This document shows positions 1 through 7,833 of a stretch of DNA of 64,000 nt, piece after piece (the stretch's first letter is position 1; the number at the start of each line of letters is the position of its first letter). The position numbers and the translations under genes are program-made. The notes below the pieces were generated by a model that saw only the letters and a program-made list of their open reading frames with translations, was not told the DNA's origin and ran no database searches. The DNA comes from Burkholderiales bacterium. Its GTDB lineage: Bacteria; Pseudomonadota; Gammaproteobacteria; Burkholderiales; Burkholderiaceae_C. Location of the stretch: the NCBI GenBank assembly GCA_016223165.1, contig JACRPO010000021.1, forward strand, positions 182,286-246,285. The letters are read 5' to 3'.

Positions 1-1089
1 GCGGCGCGACGAGCCGTCGATCACCTGCATCGTCTGTGCGACGTCGTTCATCGCCCGGCTGCCGCGCGAGGTGACTTCGCGCGCGCGGCCGGCCAGCTCG
101 GCCGCTTGCGCCGCCGCCTGTGCGCCGTTGCGCACCGCGCTCGTGATCTCCTCCATCGACGAGGCCGTCTCCTGCAGGCTCGCCGCCTGCGACTCGGTGC
201 GCGCCGAAAGGTCCTGGTTGCCCGCGGCGATCTCGCGCGTGGCGACCTTCATGCGCTCGACCTCGGTGCGGGCGTCGCGCACGATGCTGCGCAGGTTGAC
301 GTTGAGCTGCGCCAGCGCCCGGGCGAGGTCGGCGAGCGTGCCCTCGCCGCGTGCTTCGATCGTCTGCGTCAGGTCGCCGGCGGCCATGCGGTTGGCGATG
401 CCGATGAGGCGCTGCAGCGGCACGACGACCATGCGGCCGATGGCGAATCCGCCGAGCACGCCGCCCAGCGCGGCGCCGGCCGCTGTCGCCACCGCCGTGA
501 GCGTTGTCGTGCCGCCGGTGAGAGCCGCGGCCGCGCCTGCGGCAGTGCCCGACAGCACAGCGCAGGCGAGCGAGATGCGCATGCCGAGCCCGGGGCTCAG
601 CATGCGGGCGAGCCGGCCGCGCACGGTGCGGCGCCTCAGACGGGCACCATCGAGCGTGTGCACGCGGCGGCCTGCGGCCTTCTCCTGCCGCATCGTGGCG
701 TACAGCGCGTCGGCCGCGGCCACCTGTTCGCGCGTCGGCTCGGAGCGCACGGACATGTAGCCCACCGGCCGTCCGTCCTCCACGAGCGGCGTGACGTTGG
801 CCATCACCCAGTAGAAGCGGCCGTCCTTGCGCCGGTTCTTCACCGGCGCCGACCACGGCCGGCCCGCGGCGATGGTGGCCCACATGTCGCGGAAGGCCTC
901 CTCGGGCATGTCGGGGTGGCGGATCAGGTTGTGCGGCTGGCCGAGCAGTTCCTCGCGCGTGTAGCCGCTGAGGGCGATGAACGCCGGGTTGCCGTAGAGG
1001 ATGCGGCCCTTCAGGTCGGTGGTGGAGACGAGTGTCTCGCCGTGAGGGAAGGGGTACTCCGTTTGAACGACGGGCAGGTTGATGCGCAT
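1..1089 (-). CDS. PAS-containing methyl-accepting chemotaxis protein, 3' end outside window
   Basis: Aer-like chemoreceptor; only the N-terminal 363 codons are inside the window and the C-terminal signalling tip lies beyond base 1. The reading frame begins MRINLPVVQTEYPF at 1089. A PAS domain follows (residues about 15-125, with the family-typical LVSTTDLKGRILYGNPAF and GYTREELLGQPHNLIRHPDMP), then a basic linker, two hydrophobic stretches near residues 185-225, a HAMP-like segment (RMAAGDLTQTIEARGEGTLADL) and the start of the coiled-coil methylation region (SARTESQAASLQETASSMEE). Aer-type receptors sense redox or energy state through a PAS-bound flavin; flavin binding here is inferred. No visible sigma-28-type promoter precedes it. 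Confidence 0.93.
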   Translation of the reverse strand, partial: MRINLPVVQTEYPFPHGETLVSTTDLKGRILYGNPAFIALSGYTREELLGQPHNLIRHPDMPEEAFRDMWATIAAGRPWSAPVKNRRKDGRFYWVMANVTPLVEDGRPVGYMSVRSEPTREQVAAADALYATMRQEKAAGRRVHTLDGARLRRRTVRGRLARMLSPGLGMRISLACAVLSGTAAGAAAALTGGTTTLTAVATAAGAALGGVLGGFAIGRMVVVPLQRLIGIANRMAAGDLTQTIEARGEGTLADLARALAQLNVNLRSIVRDARTEVERMKVATREIAAGNQDLSARTESQAASLQETASSMEEITSAVRNGAQAAAQAAELAGRAREVTSRGSRAMNDVAQTMQVIDGSSRR

Positions 1090-1158
1090 GCGAGGCTCGG
1101 TGACCGTGCGGACGGCCAGGCCGGGACACGGGGGTGCAGTTGGGGCCACCTGAGGTTA

Positions 1159-1246
1159 GTGACCGGCACAGGGCTCGATGGGACCGAGATGGGCCGGAAG
1201 GACCGCCCACCTCCGGCCACCATCGAGTCCGGGTGGTGCCGGTGAC
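1159..1246. repeat. Imperfect inverted repeat between two leftward genes
   Basis: The left arm 1159-1181 and right arm 1220-1246 are imperfect reverse complements (shared blocks ACCGGCAC and TCGATGG), with a nested perfect 7-bp stem GGCCGGA (1192-1198) / TCCGGCC (1212-1218). It lies downstream of the leftward metallo-hydrolase gene and upstream of the chemoreceptor, so it could act as a transcription end or be a small palindromic repeat. There is no T-run, so it is not a classical intrinsic terminator. Confidence 0.45.
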
Positions 1247-1279
1247 GAACGCCGCGCCCGGAGAAACGCGTCGAACCGC

Positions 1280-2317
1280 TCAGCGCTGGTCGGGCCGGCC
1301 GGGCCGGTCGAGCCGGTCGAGCCGGTCGAGCCAGAGGGCCATGCCCTGCGCATTGAGCTCGATGTCCATGGCGAGCAACTCCGCCACGCGTGCGCGCGGC
1401 AGCGTGCAGCCGTGCGCGGCCAGGCTGGCGCAGAGGATCTCCAGCTGGCCGGCTCTCAGTGCCTCGTGCCGTGCCTCGTGCCGCGCTTCGTGCCGTGCCC
1501 CGGGCCCGTCGATGGCTGCCTGCGTGCTTCGCCCGAGCGCCACGAACTGCGCGAGCAGGTCGAGCAGCAACGCACCCAGCCGGGCCACCTCGGTGACGCG
1601 GCCGTAGTGCGTGAGGTACATGCAGGCCGGCGCGCGCGCCAGCAAACGCCGCACGGTGGGCTCCAGCAGCTCGGGCTCGAAGCGCACCGGCGTGGCCGTG
1701 GGCATGATCCACGGGCCCCGGGCGGTGTCGAACTCGCGGTAGCTGAGGCCGAAGGTGTCGCCGGTGAACCAGCCGCGCGAGCTCTCGTCCCAGATGCAGT
1801 GGCAGTGGCGCGCGTGGCCGGGCGTGTCGGCGAAGTAGAGCGCGCGCTCGCCGACGTGCACCACCATGCCGTCGGCCGTGGACAGCACGCGCTCGGCCGG
1901 CACGGGCAGCAGTTCGCCGTAGGAGCGCGCCATTTCGTCGGCGCCGTAGACGGCGCTGGCGCCCCGCCAGAGCATGCCCGGGTCGATGAGATGCCGTGCG
2001 CCGCGCGGATGCACGAGCACGCGTGCGCGCGGCAGCGCGCGCATCAGCTGGCCGACGCCGCCGGCGTGGTCGAGGTGCACGTGCGTCGGGATGACCCAGT
2101 CGACCGCCTCCGGCCCGAGGCCGAGTGCCGGCAACGCACCGAGCAGGCGCGGCACGGCGAAGGCGGTGCCGGTGTCGATGAAGGCGGCGCGCCCCTGCTG
2201 CACGAGCAGGTAGGCGGCGTCGAATTGGTCGCGGTGGAAGCCCGTGTCGATGGCGAAGATGCCGTGCGACAGCGGCTGCAGCCCCTCGGGCAGCGCCGGG
2301 CGGCCCGCCGCGTTCAC
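1280..2317 (-). CDS. Metallo-beta-lactamase-fold hydrolase
   Basis: 345-residue MBL-fold protein. The metal-binding motif THVHLDHAGG (the HxHxDH pattern) is intact, with further histidines in DTPGHARHCHC and an aspartate in FTGDTFG. The GTG start at 2317 is chosen because it overlaps the stop of the upstream gene (GTGA), implying translational coupling. The substrate is unknown; the family includes glyoxalase II-like thioesterases and lactonases. The tail carries short in-frame repeats: RHEARHEARHEA near 1455-1495 and LDRLDRLDRPGRP at the extreme C-terminus. It is the last gene of the tonB-exbB-exbD run, but nothing in the sequence links its activity to TonB. Confidence 0.85.
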   Translation of the reverse strand: MNAAGRPALPEGLQPLSHGIFAIDTGFHRDQFDAAYLLVQQGRAAFIDTGTAFAVPRLLGALPALGLGPEAVDWVIPTHVHLDHAGGVGQLMRALPRARVLVHPRGARHLIDPGMLWRGASAVYGADEMARSYGELLPVPAERVLSTADGMVVHVGERALYFADTPGHARHCHCIWDESSRGWFTGDTFGLSYREFDTARGPWIMPTATPVRFEPELLEPTVRRLLARAPACMYLTHYGRVTEVARLGALLLDLLAQFVALGRSTQAAIDGPGARHEARHEARHEALRAGQLEILCASLAAHGCTLPRARVAELLAMDIELNAQGMALWLDRLDRLDRPGRPDQR

Positions 2318-3555
2318 TGCGGCGCGATGGTCCACAGGCGCGCGATCTCCGCGGCGCCGTCGTCGCCCTTGACGCTGCGCAGCGTCGGCGCGGCCAGCGT
2401 GCGCGTCTTCGGCGACTGCAGCTGCGCCATGCCCAGGCGCAGCCGCGCCTCGTCGGGCCGCTTGAGCTGGCCCTTGGCGATGCCCTGCTGGATCATCGCC
2501 AGGCCCTTGTCGACCTCGCCGGCCGAGACGAGCGCAAAGCCGACCCTGACGAGGCCGTCGCCTTCCTTCTCGGCGGCGGCCTCGCTGGCTTGGCGTGCCA
2601 TGGTCGCGGCGGCCTCGCCGGCCTGCTTGTCGGCCAGCTCGCGCAGGCGCTGGTGGCGCGCCGCCTCGGCGCCGGTGCCGAGCACGCCGGCCTTGTAGCC
2701 CTGCTCGACGATGCGCTTGGCCTCGAAGGGCAGGCCGGCCTGCAGCGAGAGCTGCGCCATCTCCATGAACTCGTCGGTCTTGGCCAGCGTGCCGGTGGCC
2801 AGGCGCAGGCGCATCACGTCGAGCTCGTAGCGCGGAGAGAAGCCGCTCTTGCGCGGCAGGCGGCCGAGGTAGGCGCTCCAGTATTCCTTCTTCGGATGGT
2901 TGATCAGCAGCTTCTGCAGCGTGGCGACATAGCCGTTGGTGTTGCCGGTCTTCTGCTGCGCGTCGGCCAGGCGCAGCAGGTCGCCCTCCTCGGGGCGGCG
3001 GCCGGCGGTCTCGGCGGCGGCGACGGCGGCGCTCGCGTCGCGCGCGATGGCGCCGTAGTCGCCGCTGCTGGACTGCAGGTACTGCTGCAGCTGCTTGATG
3101 GAGGGACCGTTGTTGCCCGCCGCCACCGCCTTCTGCACCCACTCGTTGGCCTTGGCGTTGTTGCGCTGCTGCGCATAGGCCGAGGCCAGCTGCTCGGCGT
3201 ACTGCCCCAGTGGTGCGCCGCTGGCACGGCCGGCCATCGCCTCCAGCGCCTGGATCGCGGTGGCCAGGTCGCCGGCGCGCTGCGCGGCGGCGGCCTTCAT
3301 GCCGTCGATCGTGTTGCGCTCGGCCGGTGTGATGCCGGCCACGGCTTCGGCCTCGCGCACCTTGGCCAGCGCCTCCCGGGCCTTGCCGGCCCGGAGCAGG
3401 TCGCCGGCGGCCTGCAGCGGCTTGCCCACCTCGGGGCGCAGGCCCTGCGCCACGCCCGGCGCAGCGGCCAGCGCCGACAGCGCCACGACAGACGCGAGGC
3501 CGAGCGTTCGCGCGCGCGAACGGAAGGAGGGGCGCAACAGGGGCGTGGAACTCAT
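2314..3555 (-). CDS. Secreted helical-repeat (TPR-like) protein
   Basis: 413 residues. An N-terminal signal peptide is clear (RTLGLASVVALSALAAAPGVAQG; cleavage expected near residue 37). The rest is Ala/Leu/Gln-rich helical hairpins of TPR character, for example RAGDLATAIQALEAMAGR, YAEQLASAYAQQRNNAKANEW and KTGNTNGYVATLQKLLI. It lies just downstream of the second exbD and overlaps the hydrolase gene by 4 bases. Periplasmic TPR proteins next to ExbB/ExbD are common in proteobacteria and are thought to assist TonB-type complexes; that role here is inference. No catalytic motif is visible. Confidence 0.8.
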   Translation of the reverse strand: MSSTPLLRPSFRSRARTLGLASVVALSALAAAPGVAQGLRPEVGKPLQAAGDLLRAGKAREALAKVREAEAVAGITPAERNTIDGMKAAAAQRAGDLATAIQALEAMAGRASGAPLGQYAEQLASAYAQQRNNAKANEWVQKAVAAGNNGPSIKQLQQYLQSSSGDYGAIARDASAAVAAAETAGRRPEEGDLLRLADAQQKTGNTNGYVATLQKLLINHPKKEYWSAYLGRLPRKSGFSPRYELDVMRLRLATGTLAKTDEFMEMAQLSLQAGLPFEAKRIVEQGYKAGVLGTGAEAARHQRLRELADKQAGEAAATMARQASEAAAEKEGDGLVRVGFALVSAGEVDKGLAMIQQGIAKGQLKRPDEARLRLGMAQLQSPKTRTLAAPTLRSVKGDDGAAEIARLWTIAPQ

Positions 3556-3640
3556 CGTGTCTTCCGCGTGAGGGAGAGATAAGCGGACAACGGTGCGGCC
3601 GGGAAGGACGCCGACAACGCCGCCGGCGGCGGCGGCGGCG

Positions 3641-4069
3641 CTAGAGGAACTGCTCGTTGCCGACGATGCCGATCTTGGTCACGCCCAGGCGCTGCGCCGA
3701 GGCGAGGATCATCGCCACCACCTTGTAGGTGACGAGCTTGTTCGGCCGCAGGTGCACCTCGGCCTGGTCGGGCTCGGCGGCCACCTGCGCGAGGCGCGAT
3801 TCGAGCGTGGCGCGGTCGGCGATGATCTCGCCGTTCCAGCCGATGGTGCCGTCGAAGTCGACGTCGATGCGCACGATCACCGGCGGCTTGGGCGGCGGCT
3901 GGTTCTGGTTGGGCACCGGCATGTTCATCTTCACCGCGTGCGTCTGGATCGGGATCGTGATGATGAACATGATGAGCAGCACCAGCATCACGTCGATCAG
4001 CGGCGTGGTGTTGATGTCGATCATCACTTCGGCTTCTTCGCCGCCGGAGCTGCCGACTTGCATGGCCAT
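3641..4069 (-). CDS. exbD: ExbD/TolR-family biopolymer transport protein (second copy)
   Basis: 142 residues. Short cytoplasmic N-terminus, one transmembrane helix (LIDVMLVLLIMFIITIPIQT, with the conserved membrane Asp of the family in IDVMLVLL), then a periplasmic domain. The signature INTTPLIDVMLVLLIMF is clear. ExbD works with ExbB in the inner membrane to convert proton motive force into TonB movement. It lies 45 bp after another exbD; the two share the helix but differ in the periplasmic domain, so they are not a recent duplication. Such exbB-exbD-exbD arrays occur in Xanthomonas-type TonB systems, where the second copy is specialised. Confidence 0.93.
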   Translation of the reverse strand: MAMQVGSSGGEEAEVMIDINTTPLIDVMLVLLIMFIITIPIQTHAVKMNMPVPNQNQPPPKPPVIVRIDVDFDGTIGWNGEIIADRATLESRLAQVAAEPDQAEVHLRPNKLVTYKVVAMILASAQRLGVTKIGIVGNEQFL

Positions 4070-4114
4070 GGTGGGGTTCCTCGTTTCCTGCGTGGGGCAC
4101 GCGCCGCCGGGCGG

Positions 4115-4555
4115 TCAGCGTGTGCCCGGGCCGGCGGGCGGCTCGGTGATGAAGCCGACCTTGAAGATGCCGGCGCGCTGGCAGGCCACGACGACGCGAC
4201 CCACCGACTCGTAGCGCACCTCCAGGTCGCCGCGGATGTGCACCTCGGGCTGCGGATCCTTCACCGACTCGATCTTCAGCCGCGCCACCAGCGCCTCGTG
4301 GTCGGGGATGCGCTCCATGCCCCAGTAGACCTCGCCGTCGCGGTTGACCGCGAGCACGATGTTCTCGGGCTTGGTCAGCGTGGGCAGGTTGCGCTCCTTG
4401 GGCAGCTCCAGCTTGATGGTCTGCGTGACCACCGGGATCGTGATCAGGAAGATGATCAGCAGCACCAGCATCACGTCCACCAGCGGTGTCGTGTTGATGG
4501 TGTTGTTGAACTGCTCTTCGCCGTCGCCTTCGGCGGGGCCGACGTTCATCGCCAT
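4115..4555 (-). CDS. exbD: ExbD/TolR-family biopolymer transport protein (first copy)
   Basis: 146 residues with the family signature INTTPLVDVMLVLLIIFLIT containing the conserved transmembrane aspartate. The periplasmic part runs from TIKLELPKERNLP to the C-terminus. It follows exbB by 44 bp on the same strand, so ExbB plus this ExbD probably form the core motor for TonB-dependent outer-membrane transport. The tail is short and Pro/Gly-rich (EPPAGPGTR). Confidence 0.94.
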   Translation of the reverse strand: MAMNVGPAEGDGEEQFNNTINTTPLVDVMLVLLIIFLITIPVVTQTIKLELPKERNLPTLTKPENIVLAVNRDGEVYWGMERIPDHEALVARLKIESVKDPQPEVHIRGDLEVRYESVGRVVVACQRAGIFKVGFITEPPAGPGTR

Positions 4556-4599
4556 GGCGATCTCCTACAAGACATGCCGCAACGGGCCGATGCGGGGGA

Positions 4600-5475
4600 T
4601 CAGCGCTTGCCTGCGATGAGCACGTTGTGCAGGTCGCCGGCGAAGGCGCGCGTCAGGTCCATCACGCTCTTGTTGCGGCGCACGAGCCAGTTGTAGCCCA
4701 TCACCGCGGGCACCGCGACGGCGAGGCCGATGGCGGTCATGATGAGCGCCTCGCCCACGGGGCCGGCGACCTTGTCGATCGAGGCCTGGCCGCTGATGCC
4801 GATCTTCACGAGCGCGTTGTAGATGCCCCAGACGGTGCCGAAGAGGCCGACGAACGGCGCCGTCGAGCCCACGGTGGCCAGCAGGGCGAGGCCGTCCTGC
4901 AGGCGGCTGTTGACGTTGCCCACCGAGCGGTCGACCGACATGCTGATCCAGGTGTGCTTGTCGATGCTCTCGACCATCGTGCCTTCGTGGTGCTCGCTCG
5001 CCTTCACGCCCTGTTCGGCGATCCAGCGGAAGGCCGAGCCTTCCTCGAGCGTGCCGACCCCCGCCTTCACCGAGCTCGCCTTCCAGAAGGCATCGGCACT
5101 GGTCTTGGCGCTCTTCATCATCACGCGCTGCTCGAACACCTTGGTGAACATGACGTACCAGCTGCTCATCGACATGATGAGCAAGATGATCAGCGTGCCC
5201 TTGGCGACCCAGTCGCCCTGGTTCCACAGCGCCTTCAGGCCATAGGGGTTCTCGACGGCTTCCTCGCTGATCACGGGCTTCGCCGGCGCGGGCGCATTGG
5301 CCGAGGTGGCGAGCTGCGGCGGCTGCGCCACCGACGGCGCCGAAGGTGCGGACGCCGCCTCGGGTGCCGGAGCGGCCTGCGCCCAGGCCGGCAGCGGCAC
5401 GGTGGCCGCGAGGGTGACGAAGGCGATCATGGCCGCGGCCAGCGACGCGCGCAGGTGGGATGGGTTCAACGACAT
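4600..5475 (-). CDS. exbB: ExbB/TolQ/MotA-family proton channel protein
   Basis: 291 residues from the chosen start at 5475 (MSLNPSHLRAS...), which has GGAGG just upstream; another ATG lies at 5499. There is an N-terminal signal-type hydrophobic segment, an Ala/Pro-rich linker, then three membrane helices: near LIILLIMSMSSWYVM, GSTAPFVGLFGTVWGIYNAL (the conserved ExbB/TolQ block) and LIMTAIGLAVAVPAVMGYNW. ExbB with ExbD forms the inner-membrane proton channel that energises TonB. The extra N-terminal signal-like segment plus linker is typical of the longer ExbB form. It is second in the tonB-exbB-exbD-exbD series. Confidence 0.94.
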   Translation of the reverse strand: MSLNPSHLRASLAAAMIAFVTLAATVPLPAWAQAAPAPEAASAPSAPSVAQPPQLATSANAPAPAKPVISEEAVENPYGLKALWNQGDWVAKGTLIILLIMSMSSWYVMFTKVFEQRVMMKSAKTSADAFWKASSVKAGVGTLEEGSAFRWIAEQGVKASEHHEGTMVESIDKHTWISMSVDRSVGNVNSRLQDGLALLATVGSTAPFVGLFGTVWGIYNALVKIGISGQASIDKVAGPVGEALIMTAIGLAVAVPAVMGYNWLVRRNKSVMDLTRAFAGDLHNVLIAGKR

Positions 5476-5576
5476 GGCTCCTCCAGGGTCCGGGTGCATT
5501 CAAAAGGGGGCGCAAGGGCGCGTTCAGCTGGTCGCGTGGCGCCGTGAGATGCGGGTGACGGGGTGTGAAGAAAGGG

Positions 5577-5601
5577 GCCGGGGCGGTACAGCCGCCCCGG
5601 C
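5577..5601 (-). terminator. Hairpin between tonB and exbB
   Basis: A perfect 10-bp GC stem (5577-5586 with 5592-5601) and 5-nt loop, followed on the minus strand by CCCTTTCTTC. It lies a few bases after the tonB stop and about 100 bp before exbB, so it could cause partial termination and lower exbB-exbD expression relative to tonB. The T-tract is interrupted. Confidence 0.6.
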
Positions 5602-5605
5602 TCTC

Positions 5606-6298
5606 CTACTCGATCTTCCAGACGAATTCGACCTCGGTCGTGCCGCCGACCGGCTTGCCGTTCTCGTCGATGCCGGGGCGGAAGGTGCATTCGCCGAGCT
5701 TGGTAGCGGCGACGCGATCGAGCATCTTGTGCTCGCGGCTGCCGCCGGCGCTGCGCACGATCTGCGAGCTCTCCACCTTGCCGTCGGGCCCGACGGTGAA
5801 GCGGATGCGCGTCGTGCCGGTGGCTTCGGCGCGCAGCGCGGCGGTGGGGTAGTCCTCGTTGCGCGGCGCGCACGATTGCACGTTGAGCACCGCAGGGCGC
5901 GCGGCCACGCGCGGCGGCGCCGGCGGTGCCGGAGCCGGCGGCGCCGGGGCGGGCGGCGGCGGCGTGATGACCACCGGCGCCGGTGGCGGCGGTGTGATCA
6001 CCGTGGTGATGGTGGGCGCGGGCACGGGTGGCGGCGCCACGTTGACTTCGGGCGGCGGCACGTACGACGGCGGCGGCGGCTGGAATTTCGGCGGCGGCGG
6101 CAGGTTCTCGGGCGGCGGCGGCGGCGGCGGCTTGACCTCGTCGATGATCTTGGTGTCGATCGGTGACTTGATCACCTCGACCATGCGCTGCGCGAGCCCG
6201 CTGACGAGCGCCCAGCCCAGAAGCAGGTGCAGGGCCAGCACGATGCCGATGCCCATCGCGTGGCGCCCGGGGTTGCGCTGTTGTTCTGCGAAGTCCAA
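5606..6298 (-). CDS. tonB: TonB energy-transducing protein
   Basis: 230 residues. A single N-terminal anchor helix (IGIVLALHLLLGWALVSGL) precedes a very long proline-rich periplasmic spacer (runs of PPPPPP from about residue 45 to 135) and a C-terminal TonB domain (RNEDYPTAALRAEATGTTRI, VGPDGKVESSQIVRSAG, ending VEFVWKIE). TonB transmits ExbB/ExbD energy to outer-membrane receptors such as the BtuB-like receptor in this window. The start is the TTG at 6298 because a perfect GGAGG lies 6 nt upstream; the in-frame ATG at 6397 has no such site and would add a non-family N-terminus. It is the first gene of the leftward operon. Confidence 0.93.
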   Translation of the reverse strand: MDFAEQQRNPGRHAMGIGIVLALHLLLGWALVSGLAQRMVEVIKSPIDTKIIDEVKPPPPPPPENLPPPPKFQPPPPSYVPPPEVNVAPPPVPAPTITTVITPPPPAPVVITPPPPAPAPPAPAPPAPPRVAARPAVLNVQSCAPRNEDYPTAALRAEATGTTRIRFTVGPDGKVESSQIVRSAGGSREHKMLDRVAATKLGECTFRPGIDENGKPVGGTTEVEFVWKIE

Positions 6299-6304
6299 TC
6301 CGTT

Positions 6305-6309
6305 CCTCC
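6305..6309 (-). promoter_or_regulatory. Ribosome binding site that fixes the TTG start of tonB
   Basis: GGAGG on the minus strand, 6 nt before TTG at 6298-6296. No ATG of the same frame has comparable spacing. Confidence 0.75.
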
Positions 6310-6427
6310 AGTCGTCCCGGTGCGGGTGGGCACCGGTCACTGCTCTCGTCTCTTTTCGGTGGCCTCGTGAGCCCGCCGTACCGTGCCCTTGCCGCACGGT
6401 GTGCCGCGCCGGGTCCGAGGCGCGGCA

Positions 6428-6433
6428 CTATAT
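6428..6433 (-). promoter_or_regulatory. Possible -10 element in the 314-bp tonB upstream gap
   Basis: The gap 6299-6612 has no gene. On the minus strand it contains TATAGT (5 of 6 matches to a sigma-70 -10) about 130 bp before tonB, without a recognisable -35. I looked for a Fur-box palindrome, expected for some tonB genes, and did not see one. Confidence 0.25.
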
Positions 6434-6612
6434 CGCGAAGGGTCATGGCCCCGACCCGGGGCATCACCCTAGAGCTCGTTGCAGCGAGGTCCCTCGAATG
6501 CGGGCTTGCCGGTACACCGGTGCGTCTTCGTGCCGGGTGCCGCGGCATTCGCCCATCGCGCACACGCATGCAATTTCGTTACCACCTGTGGCCGCGCGCA
6601 TCCGCGGCGAGC

Positions 6613-7833
6613 TCATGGTGCGCGCGCGGCACCGCCGCCCGCTTGCGCGGCCCGCCGCAGGGCGGCCACGCCCTGCGCGAGTGCGTCGGCCGCATGCGGA
6701 CCGGCGCACGCATCGCATGGCACGACATGCCGGTCGGGCATCGAACGCAACCAGGTGAGTTGCCGTTTCGCGAGCTGGCGCGTCGCGGCTGCGCCGGTGC
6801 TCGCGAGATCGGTCAGGCGACCGCTGTCGAGCGCGGCCCAGGCCTGGCGATAACCGACGCAGCGCATCGAAGGCAAGCCCGCATGCAGGTCGCCGCGTGC
6901 GCGCAGTGCGCGCACCTCGTCGAGCAGACCCTGCTCGAGCATGGCCGCGAAGCGCCGCGCGATGCGCTCGTGCAGCCAGGCACGCGAAGCGGGCTCGAGC
7001 GAGACGAGCGGCCAGCGCCGGCGATCGTCGGCGCGCGTGTTCGGCGACGTCGTGCCCGGCAAGGCCGTGTCCGCTGCCGTCGGGTCCGCTGCCGTCGGGT
7101 CCGCTGATGTCGGGTCCGCTGATGTCGAGTCCGGCCGCGCCGGGTCGCTGGCGGGCTGGCCGTGCCGGTGCCCGCGCGCCTGCCAGTCGGACAACGTGCG
7201 CCCACTCGTGCGCCAGACCTCGAGCGCGCGCTGGATGCGCTGCGAGTCGTGCGGCGCGAGGCGCGCGGCCGTGACGGGGTCGACGCGCGCGAGCTCGGCG
7301 TGCAACGCCGGCCAGCCACGCGCGGCGGCTTCGGCATCGAGCGCGGCGCGCAGCGCGGGGTCGGCGGCGGGCATCGCGTCGAGGCCCTCGCGCAGCGCCT
7401 TGAAGTAGAGCATCGTGCCGCCGACAAGCAGCGGCAGGCGCCCGCGCGCGCGGATCTCGCCCGCGATGCGCCGCGCATCCTGGGCGAAGGCGGCCGCCGA
7501 GTAGGCCTCGCGCGGGTCGAGGATGTCGATGAGGTGGTGCGGCACCTCGGCACGCTCGGCCGCGCTCGGCTTGGCGGTGCCGACGTCCATGCCGCGATAG
7601 ACCGCGGCCGAGTCGACGCTGATGATCTCCACGGCCGTGCCGGCGCGGCCGTGCTGCAAGCCCTCTCGGCCTTGCCCGCGTTCTTCGGCGAGCGCGCGCG
7701 CGAAGGCGAGCGCCACGGCCGTCTTGCCCGCGCCGGTGGGCCCGGCGAGGCACAGGCCGAGCAGCGGGGTGTCGGTGTCGGTATCGGCGTCGGCGCTGCG
7801 GTCGCCGCGCGCGGCAGGATCACTGCGCGACAT
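6613..7833 (-). CDS. miaA: tRNA dimethylallyltransferase
   Basis: 406 residues. MiaA transfers a dimethylallyl group to N6 of A37 in tRNAs that read codons starting with U. The P-loop GPTGAGKTAVALAFA (residues about 30-45), VDSAAVYRGMDVGTAKP, HHLIDILDP and VGGTMLYFKAL are all intact, as is the C-terminal LPSMRCVGYRQAW. The start ATG at 7833 overlaps the end of the upstream exporter gene by 14 bp. The protein is longer than usual (about 310-330) because of an acidic N-terminal stretch with DADTDTDT and a low-complexity insertion of five-residue repeats at 7064-7132. Confidence 0.97.
   Translation of the reverse strand: MSRSDPAARGDRSADADTDTDTPLLGLCLAGPTGAGKTAVALAFARALAEERGQGREGLQHGRAGTAVEIISVDSAAVYRGMDVGTAKPSAAERAEVPHHLIDILDPREAYSAAAFAQDARRIAGEIRARGRLPLLVGGTMLYFKALREGLDAMPAADPALRAALDAEAAARGWPALHAELARVDPVTAARLAPHDSQRIQRALEVWRTSGRTLSDWQARGHRHGQPASDPARPDSTSADPTSADPTAADPTAADTALPGTTSPNTRADDRRRWPLVSLEPASRAWLHERIARRFAAMLEQGLLDEVRALRARGDLHAGLPSMRCVGYRQAWAALDSGRLTDLASTGAAATRQLAKRQLTWLRSMPDRHVVPCDACAGPHAADALAQGVAALRRAAQAGGGAARAP
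7064..7132 (-). repeat. 15-bp in-frame tandem repeat inside miaA
   Basis: About four copies of a 15-bp unit (plus strand GTCGGGTCCGCTGCC, variant ending GAT) encode TSADP/TAADP on the minus strand. They interrupt MiaA between the segment before DDRRRWPL and the WQARGHRHG block and add about 25 residues. The copies are nearly identical, so the expansion is recent. Confidence 0.85.
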
